Part shown: positions 35,001 through 47,767 of the stretch, piece by piece
How the letters are laid out: each line of letters starts with the position of its first letter
How positions within the stretch are numbered: position 1 is the first letter of the stretch
Source of the DNA: Oidiodendron maius Zn
Lineage: Eukaryota; Ascomycota; Leotiomycetes; Myxotrichaceae
Direction: 5' to 3'
Assembly: GCA_000827325.1 (NCBI GenBank)
Contig: KN832870.1
Coordinates: 4,588,001 to 4,652,000 of the forward strand
DNA length: 64,000 nt
Translations under genes and position numbers: made by a program
The notes under the pieces: model-generated
Seen by the model: the letters and a program-made list of their open reading frames with translations, nothing else
Databases searched by the model: none
Told to the model about the DNA's origin: nothing

Positions 35001-36610
35001 GGATCAAAGTAACTTACCACATAAGTGCCTCCACTACAAGAATCGCCTCCAGTGACAAGCATGTCACCTGTGTCAGCATCAGGGGGTTGATAGTCGAGGT
35101 ACGCGAGGGCGGTACCACAATTAGAGTCAAGTATGCCAATGTTCATGTCGCGAATGTCGTCTTCTGCAATTTGTAGTTCTAGGTATTTAACAAAGCCATC
35201 CTCTCTCACAATGTATATGTCGTCTTGCTTGACTGTATGGTAAGGTAACCGTAATGGACGGGCCCACGAAGTCCACAGAGGCGGTCCAGAGCCATGGTGC
35301 ATTGCAGTTGCGGCCTCTGATTCTCCGAAGTCAATGAATTGTGGAATTCCCTGAAGGATATCTTTGCACATGACCATCGAATCCTCGTAAACAAGTAAGA
35401 AAGTTGATTGAATCGTCAGAGGAATTAGAAGGAGAGGCATCTGGCGGGACTTTTCTAGTTGGTGGCCTTTTCGACTGTGAGCCCGGATCTCTCGCAAGTC
35501 GCAGCCAGCTACCCACTCATACAACTGCATTCGAGTCTTGCCCCTCCAGACCACTAGGACTAACAATACGATGTGCTTGTCATCATCTGCTGCAGGGTAC
35601 AGAAACTCCATCTTGTGAACGACTCCGTGGAAGTATATGTGTCGTTCCGATTCGATGTAGCGGAGAGGTTGGCCACAAGAATGCTGTCTCTCGAGTTCTT
35701 CTCTCGAGTTTAAAGCATAGATAGCAATCACCCCTTCTGAGCAGCCGACAGCTGCATAGCGCGAGCTGGGGTTTACGGCCAGGTGCATGCCAGGCTGCAC
35801 CATCAACATGGCTCTCGAGACTCGGTGTCGACTAGTGACGAACTCCCAACCGCGAGTTCCATTTCGGCGGAGCATCAAGAACAGAGAATCTCCAGAGTCT
35901 AATTGCAAGAGGATGACCTGAGGTGGGAGGGGACTATTCTGCTGCGAACTTGTATTTCCACCCTCTGGAGCTTGGTCCTTAGCACTAGCATCATCGCTCT
36001 CTTGCTTCAGCTGGGTGTCTGAGTTATTCCCATCATTTTGCAAAGAGGCTTCTGTCGGTCCCACAATGCGGGCATTGCGAATCCGGGCTCCGAAGTTATT
36101 CTTCTGGATGACCTCCCAGAGCAGCCCATCGAGACGCAATTCTTTTATCTGAACAAAGTCGTCCTGTGTCCATCAGCCATCAAGTTCGTTGATATGCATT
36201 GCAGTGGAAGGAGGAACCAGCTTTTCAGATTTGACGTGTCGGCGCCAGCCGCCAGGAAAAAATGTGTGGCTAACTTAGCAACACAAGAAATGTGCTTGAA
36301 GATATGATATCAAGAGCTGACACACGGGCTTAAGGAACCGAGGTTATACATAAGAAAAGAGTTAACTTACCCCAATGAAAGCTACATCATTCGTTTCCTG
36401 GCCGCGGAGTTTTACTGGCAGGATCCAATGAACCAAGGGGCTTCGGATGGCCGTCTGTGTTAGTAGCCCAAGTACAGGCGCCCTCTTGATATCGCCTCTC
36501 CGCCTCGCAGCCTCCTTGTCCTGCTGCTCGTAGTGTTGTAGCACGGAATTCACATCCAGGTTTCGGGTTGTCCATTGGCCGTCGACCAGCGTATTTGTGG
36601 CTAAAGCCAT
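32057..36610 (-). CDS. CPSF-A / MMS1 N-terminal family protein (DDB1-Rse1-Mms1 relatives)
   Basis: Exons 36371..36610, 35018..36163, 34418..34920 and 32057..34295 give 1375 residues. The protein looks like a large three-beta-propeller member of the CPSF-A superfamily. The N-terminus has LTQTAIRSPLVHWILPVKL and NDVAFIGDDFVQIKELRLDG, the MMS1_N pattern. A middle part follows (YFPSPDRIFACVGKGT), and the C-terminus ends in the helical segment YLKRAYKDLDFFL. Known paralogues are Ddb1 (CRL4 ubiquitin ligase), Rse1 (SF3b), Cft1 (3' processing) and Mms1; I cannot tell which branch this belongs to, and fungi carry extra divergent members. Introns of 207 and 122 bp are longer than most here. The 207-bp intron must be removed, because the frame upstream of DDFVQ is closed. 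ATG at 36610 is preferred over an upstream GTG. Confidence 0.78.
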
Positions 36611-37299
36611 AATGATAGGTTGAGTCACGCCGAGGCCATTCAGGCTTCAGGGCGTGCGATAACTCAGATCGGGCGAAGGTGGCACGACTTTGCGCCTCCC
36701 AGATCCAGAGAAGCCAAGGGCCCAATCTTTGCACTCTCTATGACGCTGACCAGGGCGCTCTTTTGCTGGTCTTTTTTGTAGGCGTTCGAGGACGTCAGGT
36801 AGAGCACCGTCGCCTTCACGCAGTCGCCCGAGACTGCGCGTCTTTCGTGCAGAAAAGTCCGCAATCCCGTGGTGGTCGATCTAGTTGAGTTGGGTTCGGT
36901 CGAGGTAGCCTTGGGAGACAAGGCTGTGGGAATTTGTTAGCTTATCTACCTCGTATTGCGTAGGTGCCGGCCATATCCGCATACCGCACAAGACGAGACC
37001 CTCCTCTCCTGGCCGATCTGTCAAATATGCACAGGGACGGCTCGCACCGCGGAGAAACGGACCACCCTGTCTGTTTCATTTAGAGATGACGGATCACTTT
37101 TCGTCCTTTGGAATTCTCTGCATGGATTTTCATGCGTGGTGCAGTGCTCACAAACCGCGCTAAGCTTTAACGAGTGCGAGAGTATGAAAGAAGACACCTG
37201 GGGTGAGACTCCAACTTCCACGAACAGCTCGAACGCAAATTACTCGATCTCTGATCGGGAAGGCCATGAGAAGCAAGTGGGAGGACCTCTGTCCTCGAT
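36611..37299. other. Divergent intergenic region
   Basis: This is promoter space between the CPSF-A family gene (minus) and the TBC gene (plus). A minus-strand open frame at 36664-36921 (85 codons) has some coding-like character but no recognisable motif and no clear splice to the downstream ATG. I do not call it. Confidence 0.5.
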
Positions 37300-38634
37300 A
37301 TGGATCTCAGTGAAAAAGCCCCGGAAGAGCAGCCCACGACTGGAAGCCCCTCGCCGGCCGCGCCTCGGCGTCCCCAGGAGAATGGTCACGGCACAAAAGC
37401 TATACAGATTCTAGATGCCTGCAGACGCAAAGATGTGGATGAGCTGAGAGCGCTGTCGACGTCGGATGGCGGACTCGTATCAGACGATGTTCGGTGCCAC
37501 GCTTGTTGGTTTCACCGAGAGATCATCATCTAGTCCAAGCTGACGAAGTTATAGGGCCGCTGTTGCTAGGCTGCGATGGCCGGGACGGTGCCGACAAACC
37601 TGAAGTCGGTGAGAAACATGACTGGAAGGGCCTGCCCAAACATGTGGATGAGGATCAAGTACAATTGGATGTGGACAGGTCGTTCATATACTACCCCACT
37701 GGTACGTCCCGCCTCTCGTCACATATCACAATGCTACTCACACAATCAAACAGACCAAACCCCGAAGGAGATCAGCCGATGGAAGGGGGAGCTCTCTGAC
37801 CTCATACGGGAAGTCTTGCGACGACAGCCCTACCTGCACTATTTCCAGGGCTACCACGACATCTGTCAGGTCTTCCTCCTCGTCCTCGAGCCCCGAAACC
37901 GTGTGCCGTGTGTATCCCGCCTGTCCGCTCTCCGCATTAGGGATTACATGCTCCCTACCCTAGCTCCCTCACTCGCACAACTCCGTTTGATACCCTCGAT
38001 CATATATGCCGTCAACCCCAAACTCCATAACCATCTCCCCCTGACCCGGCCCTTCTTTGCCATCCCAGGAATCCTAACCATGTACGCACACGATGTACAA
38101 GAATACGGGGATATAGCGCGCGTATTCGACGTGCTCCTCGCGCGGGAAGGCGTGTTCTCACTCTATATGTTTGCACAGATCGTCCTCCAACGCGCAGACG
38201 AGCTCTTTGAGATCCCCTCTGACGAGCCGGAAGTCCTCCACTCTGTTCTGTCGAAACTTCCTAATCCTCTTGATATCGAGACGTTGATACAAGGCACGAT
38301 TAAACTATTCGAGGAGCATCCTCCAGAGACCTTGAGATCGTGGCGATCGATATCGAACTCCAGCGTGTTGAAGACCGTGCGCTCAGCAGAACAGGCTACT
38401 TGGCAGAGCTTGGAGAACGGGCGGATGTTTTTCGATAAGCAGGTTAAGGAGTTGCAATGGGTGGAGAAGCGCGAGAAGGCCTTGGCCAAAATGTGGAAGT
38501 ACAGGAGGCCGGCCCGGACTGTTGGCCTGGCTATACTAGTTGGAGTGCTGTCATATTGGCTGCAGCGAAGGTCTGGTGGGGTTTCGGGCCTCCTGGGAAC
38601 GATCTGGGGATGGTCCGGGAACTTTAGGAGATAG
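37300..38634 (+). CDS. TBC-domain Rab GTPase-activating protein with C-terminal membrane anchor (Gyp8/TBC1D20 type)
   Basis: Exons 37300..37504, 37555..37701 and 37754..38634 give 410 residues. TBC proteins stimulate GTP hydrolysis by Rabs; the Gyp8/TBC1D20 branch acts on Rab1/Ypt1 at the ER. The domain starts at DDVRCHAWPLLLGCDG, made only by splicing. The arginine-finger motif is QLDVDRSF and the glutamine-finger motif is YFQGYHDI, with Phe where many TBC proteins have Cys. A hydrophobic segment near the C-terminus (GLAILVGVLSYWL) fits the tail anchor of TBC1D20. The first intron uses a weak donor, GTTGGT, but it is the only nearby GT that restores frame and produces the conserved AWPLLLG. 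An unspliced frame from 37576 would give a false N-terminus. The gene is convergent with vps52, 194 bp apart. Confidence 0.86.
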
Positions 38635-38828
38635 GGAACAGCACCCTCGAAATTTGGTGACAAAAAGCCTCTACATGATACCAGGCGTTTCCCTCCTATT
38701 CGAAAGAGGAAATCTGTTGCAATATTTTGGAGATGAAAAAGGTATGGCATTGTCATAGAAATACCCTAGATAGACACTCTACTTGTACAGCTTTCGCTCC
38801 TCAATAATGTAACGAAAACCGTCCTTTT

Positions 38829-40913
38829 TTATGCCGCAAATCCCGCTTTCAGACCATCGAAATGCTCCTTTTGCTCTAACGCCAGTTTGCCATCAACGTC
38901 GCCTATGATTGTTAGGATCAGGGAATAGTTATTATAAAGGAACCGCTCCTTCTTCCTCTTCTCGCCGATAGTCTTGCTCGCTTTCTCTAGAAACGCATCT
39001 ATCTCGCCCCGGAGCCGCACTAGACTGGTGGACAGCGGCTCGTCGTCGCCGGCTTCCGTGCTCAAAGTGAGGACACCCTGCAAGAATTGGCCGAAGCGCT
39101 GGATCATGAAGTGTGGCGCTGCGGACTGTTTCGCTTGCTCAGCGGCGGACGGTTTGCGCGTTGACAAGTTGCCTGCTGCGGTTTTGACAGACTCGCAGTG
39201 TTGGTCCATAACGACTTGGAATCGTGGCCAGAGTAGCATGTTGGTGCCGTTGATGTATCCATCCACGGCTGGGATCTTACGGCGCTGCAACTCGAAGGCA
39301 AAGTGCTGGTTAAGTCTCACGCAGAGGAGGAGGCCCAAGCAGTCATATGTTTCACCAATTAAGGTCTTGGTAAGACTGTGTCCGAGTGCGAATGTGGGTT
39401 CGAATATATAGTTGAAATGTTGCGATATCGTGGCATATGACAGAGAGGGCGAGAAAAAGGAGGTAAGGAAGGAGTATTCTGCGGAAGCGTTGTCTACCAA
39501 GGCAAGATTGAAATTCCGGAATGGGAATTCTAAATAGTGGGTTGATTTATCTTCTTCCGCAAGGAAGGATGACAGAGCAGACTGATTCGAAGTCTTCAGG
39601 AGATCGATTCGGCGGCCCAAATTGAAGGCATCATGAGGTGGGGCGGTCGACTTGGATCCGGGCAGGATGCCAGTCTTGCGGCTACCATCGTCCAGACCAA
39701 GAACATCGTATTTGTCGACACTGTGGAGGCTAACTTTGTCGAGAGATTTCTGGTAACGAGTGAACTGGTTCAGGAAGTACCACCTCATTGTATTTAGGTA
39801 GGCCTGGCCGATCTCTTCTGCCAGCTGCTGGTGATGTCGATATAAAAATGCATAGAGCTCTTTGTACCGCACGAAATGCAGCTGCTGTACAATCTGAGCA
39901 TTGATGTTTGGAGATCGTAGTGCCTTGATTTGTGCAACCAAGAAATCTCGGATTCTTTCAATTGCCTTTTAAAGTCAGCTTTTTCACCCGTCATGTGCAA
40001 GACGTCTAATACCTTGTGGATCAGGTTCTCTAGTAATGGTCTAAGATCACTTATCCCCTTTATATCCCGGTGCTCCTTGGCCTTCGAATCCAACGCTTTC
40101 GCTCGTTTGTCAACTTCGGCCAGAGCACGCACCCAGGCCTCGTCGATTGGCCCATCGACAATTTTTTTCACAACAGTTGGAGAAACACTGATCTCCTCAA
40201 CTACCGGGCCCAGCCCACTCTCGACTACTCTTCGATTCTCTAGCCTCACACTTAATGCCGTCGACCGCGCTTGTAATGTTTCTATCTCGGCAGAGACGGC
40301 GGCAAGGTCGTTCCGAAAACTCGCCAGGTTGATTTCGACGGAATTTAGAATGTCGTCGCAAGCGAATATAGACTTATGGAGGTCCTCAAACTTCTCTTTA
40401 TCCTTCTCATCTATTTTTGTAAGTTGAAATCAGAATATAATTCTGATTGGACCACATACATTCTTCAACTGACTGAGGTATATATTCGGATTCGGGTTCA
40501 GGCGCAGTGGTTTGCGCCAATAATTCCCGCAAAGTCAAACCCTCAAAGTCCATGCCAAACTCACTCTCCTCATTTGGATCTACTCCATTTGTAGTCTTAG
40601 ATGTGCCAAGGTACCCTTTCCCCTCTGGCCCCAGCAGCCTTTCGACCACGGCAAGAGGATCTGGCGCATTGGAGACGGTTTTCGACTGCTTCAGCCCAGA
40701 TGCTTGATTTCGTGAAGGCGCGGGAAGAGATGTCGAGGAATCATTGGAGACTAGGGAGAGAGAGGAGGATCGCGGAGAGTAGCCAGTTCGCTGGGCATTG
40801 GAGGATGGGGCCAGATGGCTTGCTCTCCGGGATGCCGGGGAGAAAGCTCTATTCGTAGGCGGAGGAGGGGATCCAGAGGGTGTCGAATGTGACGATAACC
40901 GGTCGAGCCACAT
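38829..40913 (-). CDS. vps52: GARP complex subunit Vps52 (Sac2 family)
   Basis: Exons 40460..40913, 40013..40410 and 38829..39965 give 662 residues. Vps52 is a core subunit of the GARP tether for endosome-to-Golgi retrograde transport. A disordered Ser-rich N-terminus of about 150 residues precedes a coiled coil (FRNDLAAVSAEIETLQARS). The Sac2/Vps52 domain then follows, with ISVSPTVVKKIVDGPIDEAW, FLVAQIKALRSPNINAQIVQ, YAFLYRHHQQLAEEIGQAY and TMRWYFLNQFTRYQKSL. The last intron (39966..40012) is only 47 bp; it joins NLIHK to AIERIRDFL in phase 0. Its vesicle-traffic role fits loosely with the TBC gene next door. Confidence 0.92.
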
Positions 40914-41273
40914 AGCTTCCTCCGATCGCCGCCCCGGGTCTCCTCCCTAGGACGAATTGATTGTGCGAGCTCCAGACAAGGCTGACAAGTTGATCGCAAG
41001 GGAATTGCTCGGTAGGTGTAGAATCACCGTGAATTAATATTGTTGACGCCAAGCAGTGAGGTTTCAAAGTACCAATATCAGAGACAAATAAACCGAGGGC
41101 GAAAGGAAGGGCGGTAAATGGGAGTGTACTTCTGCAGCATCTCCGTCCAAGTCCACGAACACTGTCCCTATCCTTTGCGTGGTAAGTTTAGTTACATGGT
41201 GCTGCATGCCATGAGCTGGGCAATGTAGTAATCAATTACCTAATCGCCTCCTGTCGGGGACGTGAAACAGAAC

Positions 41274-41279
41274 CACGTG
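41274..41279. promoter_or_regulatory. E-box CACGTG (SCACGTGAY form)
   Basis: The sequence is CCACGTGATT, 413 bp before the eIF5A start and 360 bp before the vps52 start, so either gene could use it. Confidence 0.3.
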
Positions 41280-41424
41280 ATTAGCATTTCTGGTTGAAAT
41301 GATGCCTACAACTCTTGAGGCACCTGGGCACAGCAGAGGAAATAGAATCTTCCGGCCTTCTCCATCTGCGATCCATCGTGTCCATCATTGAACCACCCAT
41401 CTCCCACAAATCGCTGTGCGACCC

Positions 41425-41432
41425 TATATAAA
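41425..41432 (+). promoter_or_regulatory. TATA-like box of the eIF5A gene
   Basis: TATATAAA lies 260 bp before the ATG, upstream of a long CT-rich stretch. The distance fits a TATA-driven start inside the CT block. Confidence 0.45.
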
Positions 41433-41692
41433 GCGAGAAAGCTTGTAGCAGGCCCGCACATAGCCTGGCCCGCTGTCTGGCACCAAAAAATTAAGAGGCT
41501 AGCGGTCGCTTCCTGCCCACACCACTTTACTCGGCCACTTCTCTTGGTCAATTGATTTTGCTCCTCGAACATCAAACCCTCCAACCCACATTTCTCTCTT
41601 CCCCCTTCTCGTCGCCCTTCCGCTCTCTTCGACCCGAACCACCGTCGCATCTCTCTACCGCAGACTATCTTTATTCGACGCTCCTAGTCACC

Positions 41693-42438
41693 ATGGCGGA
41701 CGATGCCCAGGTAAGAGAACAAAGACCACCCCGCACACGCGCGCACCCCGCCACCGCATGACCGCATGTTGGCAACCATCTGCTCTGATCGAACTACGAA
41801 GATGGGAGAGCAATAATAATCATGGGGAGATGTGTGCTGACTGAAACCTCGCGAAATAGCATGAGCACACCTTCGAGTCCGCCGATGCTGGCGCCTCGGC
41901 CACCTACCCCATGCAGTGCTCTGCCCTGAGGAAGAACGGCTTCGTCGTGATCAAGAACCGCCCCTGCAAGATTGTCGACATGTCCACCTCCAAGACCGGC
42001 AAGCACGGCCACGCCAAGGTCCATCTTGTCGCCATCGACATCTTTACCGGCAAGAAGCTCGAAGAACTCTGCCCCTCCACCCACAACATGGATGTCCCAA
42101 ACGTCACCCGCAAGGAATACCAACTGGTAAGCTGACTCGGGGTTATCGTATGAGCCTTGCTAATGAGTCTCCTCCCCAGCTCGACGTCTCCGACGACGGC
42201 TTCCTCTCCTTGATGGCCGATGATGGTGAGACCAAGGACGACGTCAAGGTTCCCGATGGCGAAGTTGGTGAGAAGATTGAGAAACTCTTCACCACCGAGG
42301 AGAAGGATACCAGTCAGTCTTTCTTGCGCTCCTGGTCTCTGATAAGGGTCCAACTAACCGACTTGCTTAGACGTCATTGTTCTTACCGCCATGGGCGAGC
42401 AGGCTGCCATCGAAGCCAAGGAGGCTCCCCGCGGTTAG
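41693..42438 (+). CDS. eIF5A: Translation factor eIF5A (hypusinated)
   Basis: Exons 41693..41710, 41860..42126, 42180..42312 and 42371..42438 give 161 residues, the normal size. eIF5A helps the ribosome through difficult peptide bonds and termination, and needs hypusine. The modification site is the second lysine of [10 protein letters not shown] (Lys54 here), and the surrounding loop is intact. The C-terminal OB fold runs from [12 protein letters not shown] to [13 protein letters not shown]. Exon 1 codes for only six residues (MADDAQ); the short exon and 149-bp first intron are recognisable because the joined sequence gives [19 protein letters not shown]-like box and CT-rich leader precede it, consistent with high expression. 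Confidence 0.97.
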
Positions 42439-43025
42439 GTGCATCACTTCTCAATTGCTACAGCGATGACAGTGTTGCCAGCGGTGGCCCCTTGTCCTGG
42501 TTGGCATACGTCGAAGAGAGCCTATTTTTAACTATGGGTTCCTACGCCTTTCGGATTGTCGCACTCTGACGGTCGATGCTCAGAGCTGCAATATCTGGAT
42601 TTGATTTTACTGGTTATGTCCCCCAGCTCTGAACACATCATATTTCTTTTGTCAAACTCGATACTACATGATCACAAATGGCCGGCGTAGTCAAAAAGTG
42701 AACGCTTAGGGTGTGGCGACTCACGTCCTGTAGAAATCGATACCATGAATTGTTCTGTGTCCAATCGCATGTGATTAAGATGTGACGTGTGCCTAAAATA
42801 TCCACACCCAACAAAAGGATTAGAAATATGTGCTATGCACAATAATCAACCTACTAGAGCATATGGTTAATACTAGGAAACAAATGCGATTTTTTTTTAT
42901 TGTTGCAATTAGTCTCTTGATGTCCATGTAAACTGTCCGGAAATCTGCTCTACCCGAGCGGGAAGCCCAAGCAACCTCACTCCATAAAACCATGTCTCGA
43001 GCTGGCCTCAGAATATCATCCGCTA
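42439..43025. other. Intergenic region before rrn7
   Basis: The 3' UTR of the eIF5A gene is followed by the rrn7 promoter. A run of nine T lies near 42890. No gene recognised. Confidence 0.55.
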
Positions 43026-44933
43026 ATGTCGTCCAACATAGAATACCACAAATTTCCTCGGCATGAAAGCTGTGCTGAACAGGGCTGCCGCTCTCGTAGG
43101 TGGTATATCGAAGATGGGAGAAAATTCTGTCAGCGAGGTCACGAGCAGACCGTGGGTTCTACCAACTTTACGCCCCCCGAGCTGTAATGCTTAGTAGAAT
43201 GTAGGGCTTCACACAGACTCAACAAGATGAAGAAGACTGGGATATCAAACAGGGTAAAACCGCGCGGCGCAAGGGCGAAGAGAAAGAGCAGGCTCAGACG
43301 GTGCTATCGGGACGAGAAGCTACGGAGATGTTCCTGCAGTGCTACCAGCTGATTGTATGGAAGCAGTGCTTCTTTCTTGTCAATGGGAAGGGATTTCCCA
43401 AGGAACTCGAGACAATAGTGAGAGATCTCTGGGGTCTCAGATTGGCCATCCTGCATAGGAATCAGGGAGATGCTGGGTTGGAGCGATTCAGTAGCACGGG
43501 ATTCAGTTCTACGAGCGGGGGAGAGACTACTGATTCCGACGGAAAGAGTTTGATATCTTCGAGGAGCAGGAGGGCTGAGATTGGAAGGGAACACATGCCG
43601 AAGCTGATTGAAACTCTGGCCCTTTGCTATTTGGGCACATTGCTTCTGAGGCTCCCAACTAGCATGGGCGAGATGCTCAACTGGGCTGCAAGGGATGAGA
43701 TGGTCTACGCAAGAGCTGTGAGTTATAATTACCTAAATTTTTAAAATTGTTTTCTCTCTCTGGTAGTGTTGTTATCGGAATGAATGTTAATTATTTTCGC
43801 AGGTTAAGGAAGTGCCGAAAGAGATGCGGGCACGACTGCCTGGCGCTCTCCATTCATCTTTGGAAATTCGGGAACCTTTAAGAGGCGAAGAGCTCCATAA
43901 GGCCGTCTCAAAGTTGATCCAGTTCTATCATCTTGAATTTGAAATGATCTTCCCTGCTCTGAACTTCCCGTTGTTGCTATTCAAGCACATGAGGAATCTC
44001 GGACTACCCTGTAAGATTGAGCGAGCTTCTTTAGTCCTTTGCGCGTCTAACTAAAGCAGTGGAAATATACCCCGCCGTCCGTCGTCTCGCCACAATGCTT
44101 GGGATTGACTTTGTCTATCCAGCTTCTTACCAGGGGAGAGAGTTCAATATTTCATATCCTGAGATCCAGCTAATTAGTCTGGTGGTTGTTGCAACAAAAC
44201 TCAGCCACCCCTTCGATGATATAGTTCGTGTTCCGGAAAACGAATCCGATCCCACTACTGTAAAGGTGGATTGGAGGAAGTGGCGAGAAATTATGGTTGA
44301 TAAATCTCCTGAAGGGCTAAGGAGGGGAGATGAGATTCACGTGGACGATACTGATGTCGCCTCGATGACCGAGAAGCAGATAGACGATTATCTGGGCTGG
44401 TATCAACGTACATGGATTGACAGCGCTGAGCCTAGGAGTTAATTTCTCTATTGTTCGAAGATGGTATTTCGTGCTAACATCTAACAGTGCCTCTCGAGAT
44501 CCTGGAACACTTTCCAATTCAGGATCTATCGCCTCAGCCAACAGAGAAGGATGATCATGATGAACGAGCAGAGCGCTTGAAGCAGGTCCAGAGGAATCTG
44601 ATTATACAAATCCCACTGGCAGTTCAAGATGAGGGAGGGCGGGATCCTGAGACTGTAGCCCGACCTGGGCAACTCTACCGACGATATCGAAATACCGGGG
44701 AACTTCCTGACAATGCGAAAGCTTTCTACAAGCTCGCAGGTAAGTGCAACTCTCCTGTGATCTTGATAATATTTACCAGCATTACAATAGCTTCCGAAGC
44801 AGGGACTTCCCTGGAGAGACTCACACATGCTGTGTTTCAGACAGAAGTCATGATCGAAAATTGGATCCTGTCAGAGAGGAAGAGGCGGCTGCGTGAAGAG
44901 GGGTATATGGCATTGAGGAATGCGGGAGGTTAA
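43026..44933 (+). CDS. rrn7: RNA polymerase I initiation factor Rrn7 (TAF1B, TFIIB-like)
   Basis: Exons 43026..43151, 43205..43717, 43803..44010, 44060..44437, 44488..44739 and 44791..44933 give 539 residues. Rrn7 is the TFIIB-like subunit of the core factor that recruits Pol I to rDNA promoters. The N-terminal zinc ribbon is visible (CAEQGC, then FCQRGHEQ). After intron 1 come GFTQTQQDEEDW and cyclin-like folds (FLQCYQLIVWKQCFFLV, GFPKELETIVRDLWGLRL). YPEIQLISLVVVATKL closes the conserved core. The donor of exon 1 is ambiguous: GTGGGT at 43152 with acceptor TGTAG gives a 53-bp intron and a plausible joint. The donor after exon 4 is GTTAAT, weak. The last intron is 51 bp and in frame, so retention would not stop translation. 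Confidence 0.85.
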
Positions 44934-45574
44934 AGGAGTTTTAGTCTAAGAGGAACTCTACCCGGTGTAAAACATATAGATACCCTACAGAAGATGATAC
45001 CAAGGCACACTTCTTTTGCATAGATATACATTATTTCCCCTAGATGTAACACATTTCCTGGGTACTAAAGGTAGCTTTGTAGGCTGTGGTGTATAATCAG
45101 GTTATCACCTCACATCTTGTTACGACCTGCAATCGACTATTATGCATTCATGTGTTAATCATGATCAAACTGAAGCTATGGCTATCAGTTATAGAGGAGT
45201 TAAATGTATAAAATATGTGGTGTATATAGAGTGCCTCAACTCACTTGCTCGAGGAATAGATTTCCACAACACGGCTCGAGAAGACACCACACATTTCTTG
45301 ACGTTCAACTTCAGAGCCGAATTCTAAAGTTAAATTCAATTACTCGGAACCTGGCCATCTAAATAACTTTTTAATTTTCTAAGCTTTCCTTCGCACTACA
45401 GATATCTCTATAATGTCATTAGCGTCGATTTGCCCCTCATAAGCACGTGATTCATGCTCCGGCACCAGGCGGGAAAAAGTGTCGCTTAGTAATTAGGGTT
45501 TGCGATCACACTTTACCTGGAATTTTCGAATCCGTTCGCCATCAGCAACAACGACGACGTAGACGACCGCAATC
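44934..45574. other. Intergenic region and leader of the ubiquitin-eL40 gene
   Basis: AT-rich rrn7 3' flank, then the ubiquitin-eL40 promoter with an E-box at 45444-45449. The 5' non-coding part of exon 1 ends at the A at 45575. Confidence 0.55.
45444..45449. promoter_or_regulatory. E-box CACGTG (SCACGTGAY form)
   Basis: The sequence is GCACGTGATT, 125 bp before the first base of the ubiquitin-eL40 start codon. Confidence 0.4.
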
Positions 45575-46305
<731 letters not shown>

Positions 46306-47767
46306 ATGCGTGGGTTTATCTGGCGTTTGAGTCTGGAGGCGGAAGGAAGAGCTGCGTGGTCTCTCTGTGTTCTTAGCTCTATATTACCATAGCATGCAGA
46401 ATCAATGGAACAACAGTCGAGCCTTCTCCACATCGGAGCCTGCATGTACCCATCGAGATATGTTATGCTTGTGCCACGATTAGCCTGCTCTTTGGCGACA
46501 TCGAGGCAGCCTGTAACGATTGCGACATATGATTGGCTCCCATGTCACTTTCCAGGATACCCTCTTCCCATATTGAGAGATCCAGCGATCTGGTTGGGAT
46601 GTCCTACGACAGATACGCTATAGCCGTCGGATCTGACTGCAAATCTCTGCTTGGGCAAAGTTTATCTATACATCACCTCAGCCTTCCCCTTCAGCCATTG
46701 GACCTGTGCCCCTTTTGACCTCGGCTCACCTGTAGTCAGCCGCGATGCAGGTACCTTGTTGCCGTTCGCTCCCCCGGCTCCCTATACTGTTCTGCGTAGA
46801 CTGTGGCGGGCTGCAAAGTCCGTCCTCATCCTCCAGCTTACCTTACTCAGGCTCTCCCATCATCCTTCCCATCCAGCTCCAGGCATCCTCATTATCCATC
46901 GCCTTACTCTTCATGCTCTGACTCCGCTCATCTTGTCATGTGGAAATGATATACTCAGCCCCTCAAGCCACGCTGGTTGGGTTCCGAGACACTGATTTGC
47001 CCGTGTGAGACACCAGTCAGCCCGTCGCTCAGGCGGGCGCCCGGGAAAGAGAAGCTTAACCAGCTGCTGGCTCGGACAGGGGCTTGTAGAAGAGGAGAGT
47101 GGCACTGGGTGGCAGAGCAACCTAGCCACCACGATCGACACTTCTTCTGCCCCTTAACGCGCAAGTGCCCGCACGAGGGAGACGTATTTCTTGCATGGCC
47201 AATACCTCCGTGGATGCGCCGGGACATCGGAGCAAGTGGCTAGAAGAGGAGAGACAGAACGACAAACCATACAGTAACTCGCGTTCAAATGGGAAGGTCA
47301 AGTGCGCTTTCCCCTCCTCGGGGCGTGAATCGGGGGCAACGACCTTGCCGGAATTGACCAATGTGGCCGGCACTTGCATTCTCGTGGTAGTATTGGAGAG
47401 CTGGGAAATAGCTGGCACTTGGCTCTCGCTGATGAAAGATGCCCGCGACAGGGCTACTGGGTGCCATCGCCGTAACCCCCTCTCCGTCCCCCGTCCACCT
47501 CCAGCTCTCGCAGCCTGTCATGCACCTTCCTTCACCCGTTAGGGAGGGTGACTGGTTGTTCGTGTCCACGGGGGCGGGCTGCACCTGCGCATGGAGGAAC
47601 GGCTAGAAGCCTGCGTGGAATATAAAGGGGAGTTGACGCAGGCCCTGAAGATCGTGAGGTTGCCAAGCCCAAGCATAGCTTTCAGGCTCAACCCTAATAC
47701 CTTCTCCTCCTTTTCAGCCTTTTCCTCCTATTTTCTACCTTTCACTCGTTCTTGAACGGAAACCAGT
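46306..47767. other. Long intergenic region before the sphingomyelinase gene
   Basis: About 1.46 kb with only unconvincing short frames. The right end should be the sphingomyelinase promoter, with a TATA-like box at 47621 and a CT-rich leader at 47690-47755. Confidence 0.5.
47621..47627 (+). promoter_or_regulatory. TATA-like box of the acid sphingomyelinase gene
   Basis: TATAAAG lies 140 bp before the ATG at 47768 and is followed by the CT-rich stretch TTCTCCTCCTTTTCAGCC. Position and context fit a core promoter. Confidence 0.45.

Larger units (their letters stand above)
40914..41692. other. Divergent intergenic region
   Basis: Shared promoter space of vps52 (minus) and the eIF5A gene (plus). 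It holds an E-box at 41274-41279, a TATA-like element at 41425-41432 and a CT-rich leader before the eIF5A ATG, which is typical of highly expressed fungal genes. Confidence 0.6.

Noticed and set aside
36664-36921. 85-codon minus-strand frame as an extra N-terminal exon of the CPSF-A family gene
   Set aside because: No convincing splice to the ATG at 36610, and that ATG already gives the expected MMS1_N start.
41711-41859. Possible intronic snoRNA in the 149-bp eIF5A intron
   Set aside because: No matching C box (RTGATGA) and D box (CTGA) pair with terminal stem was found by eye.
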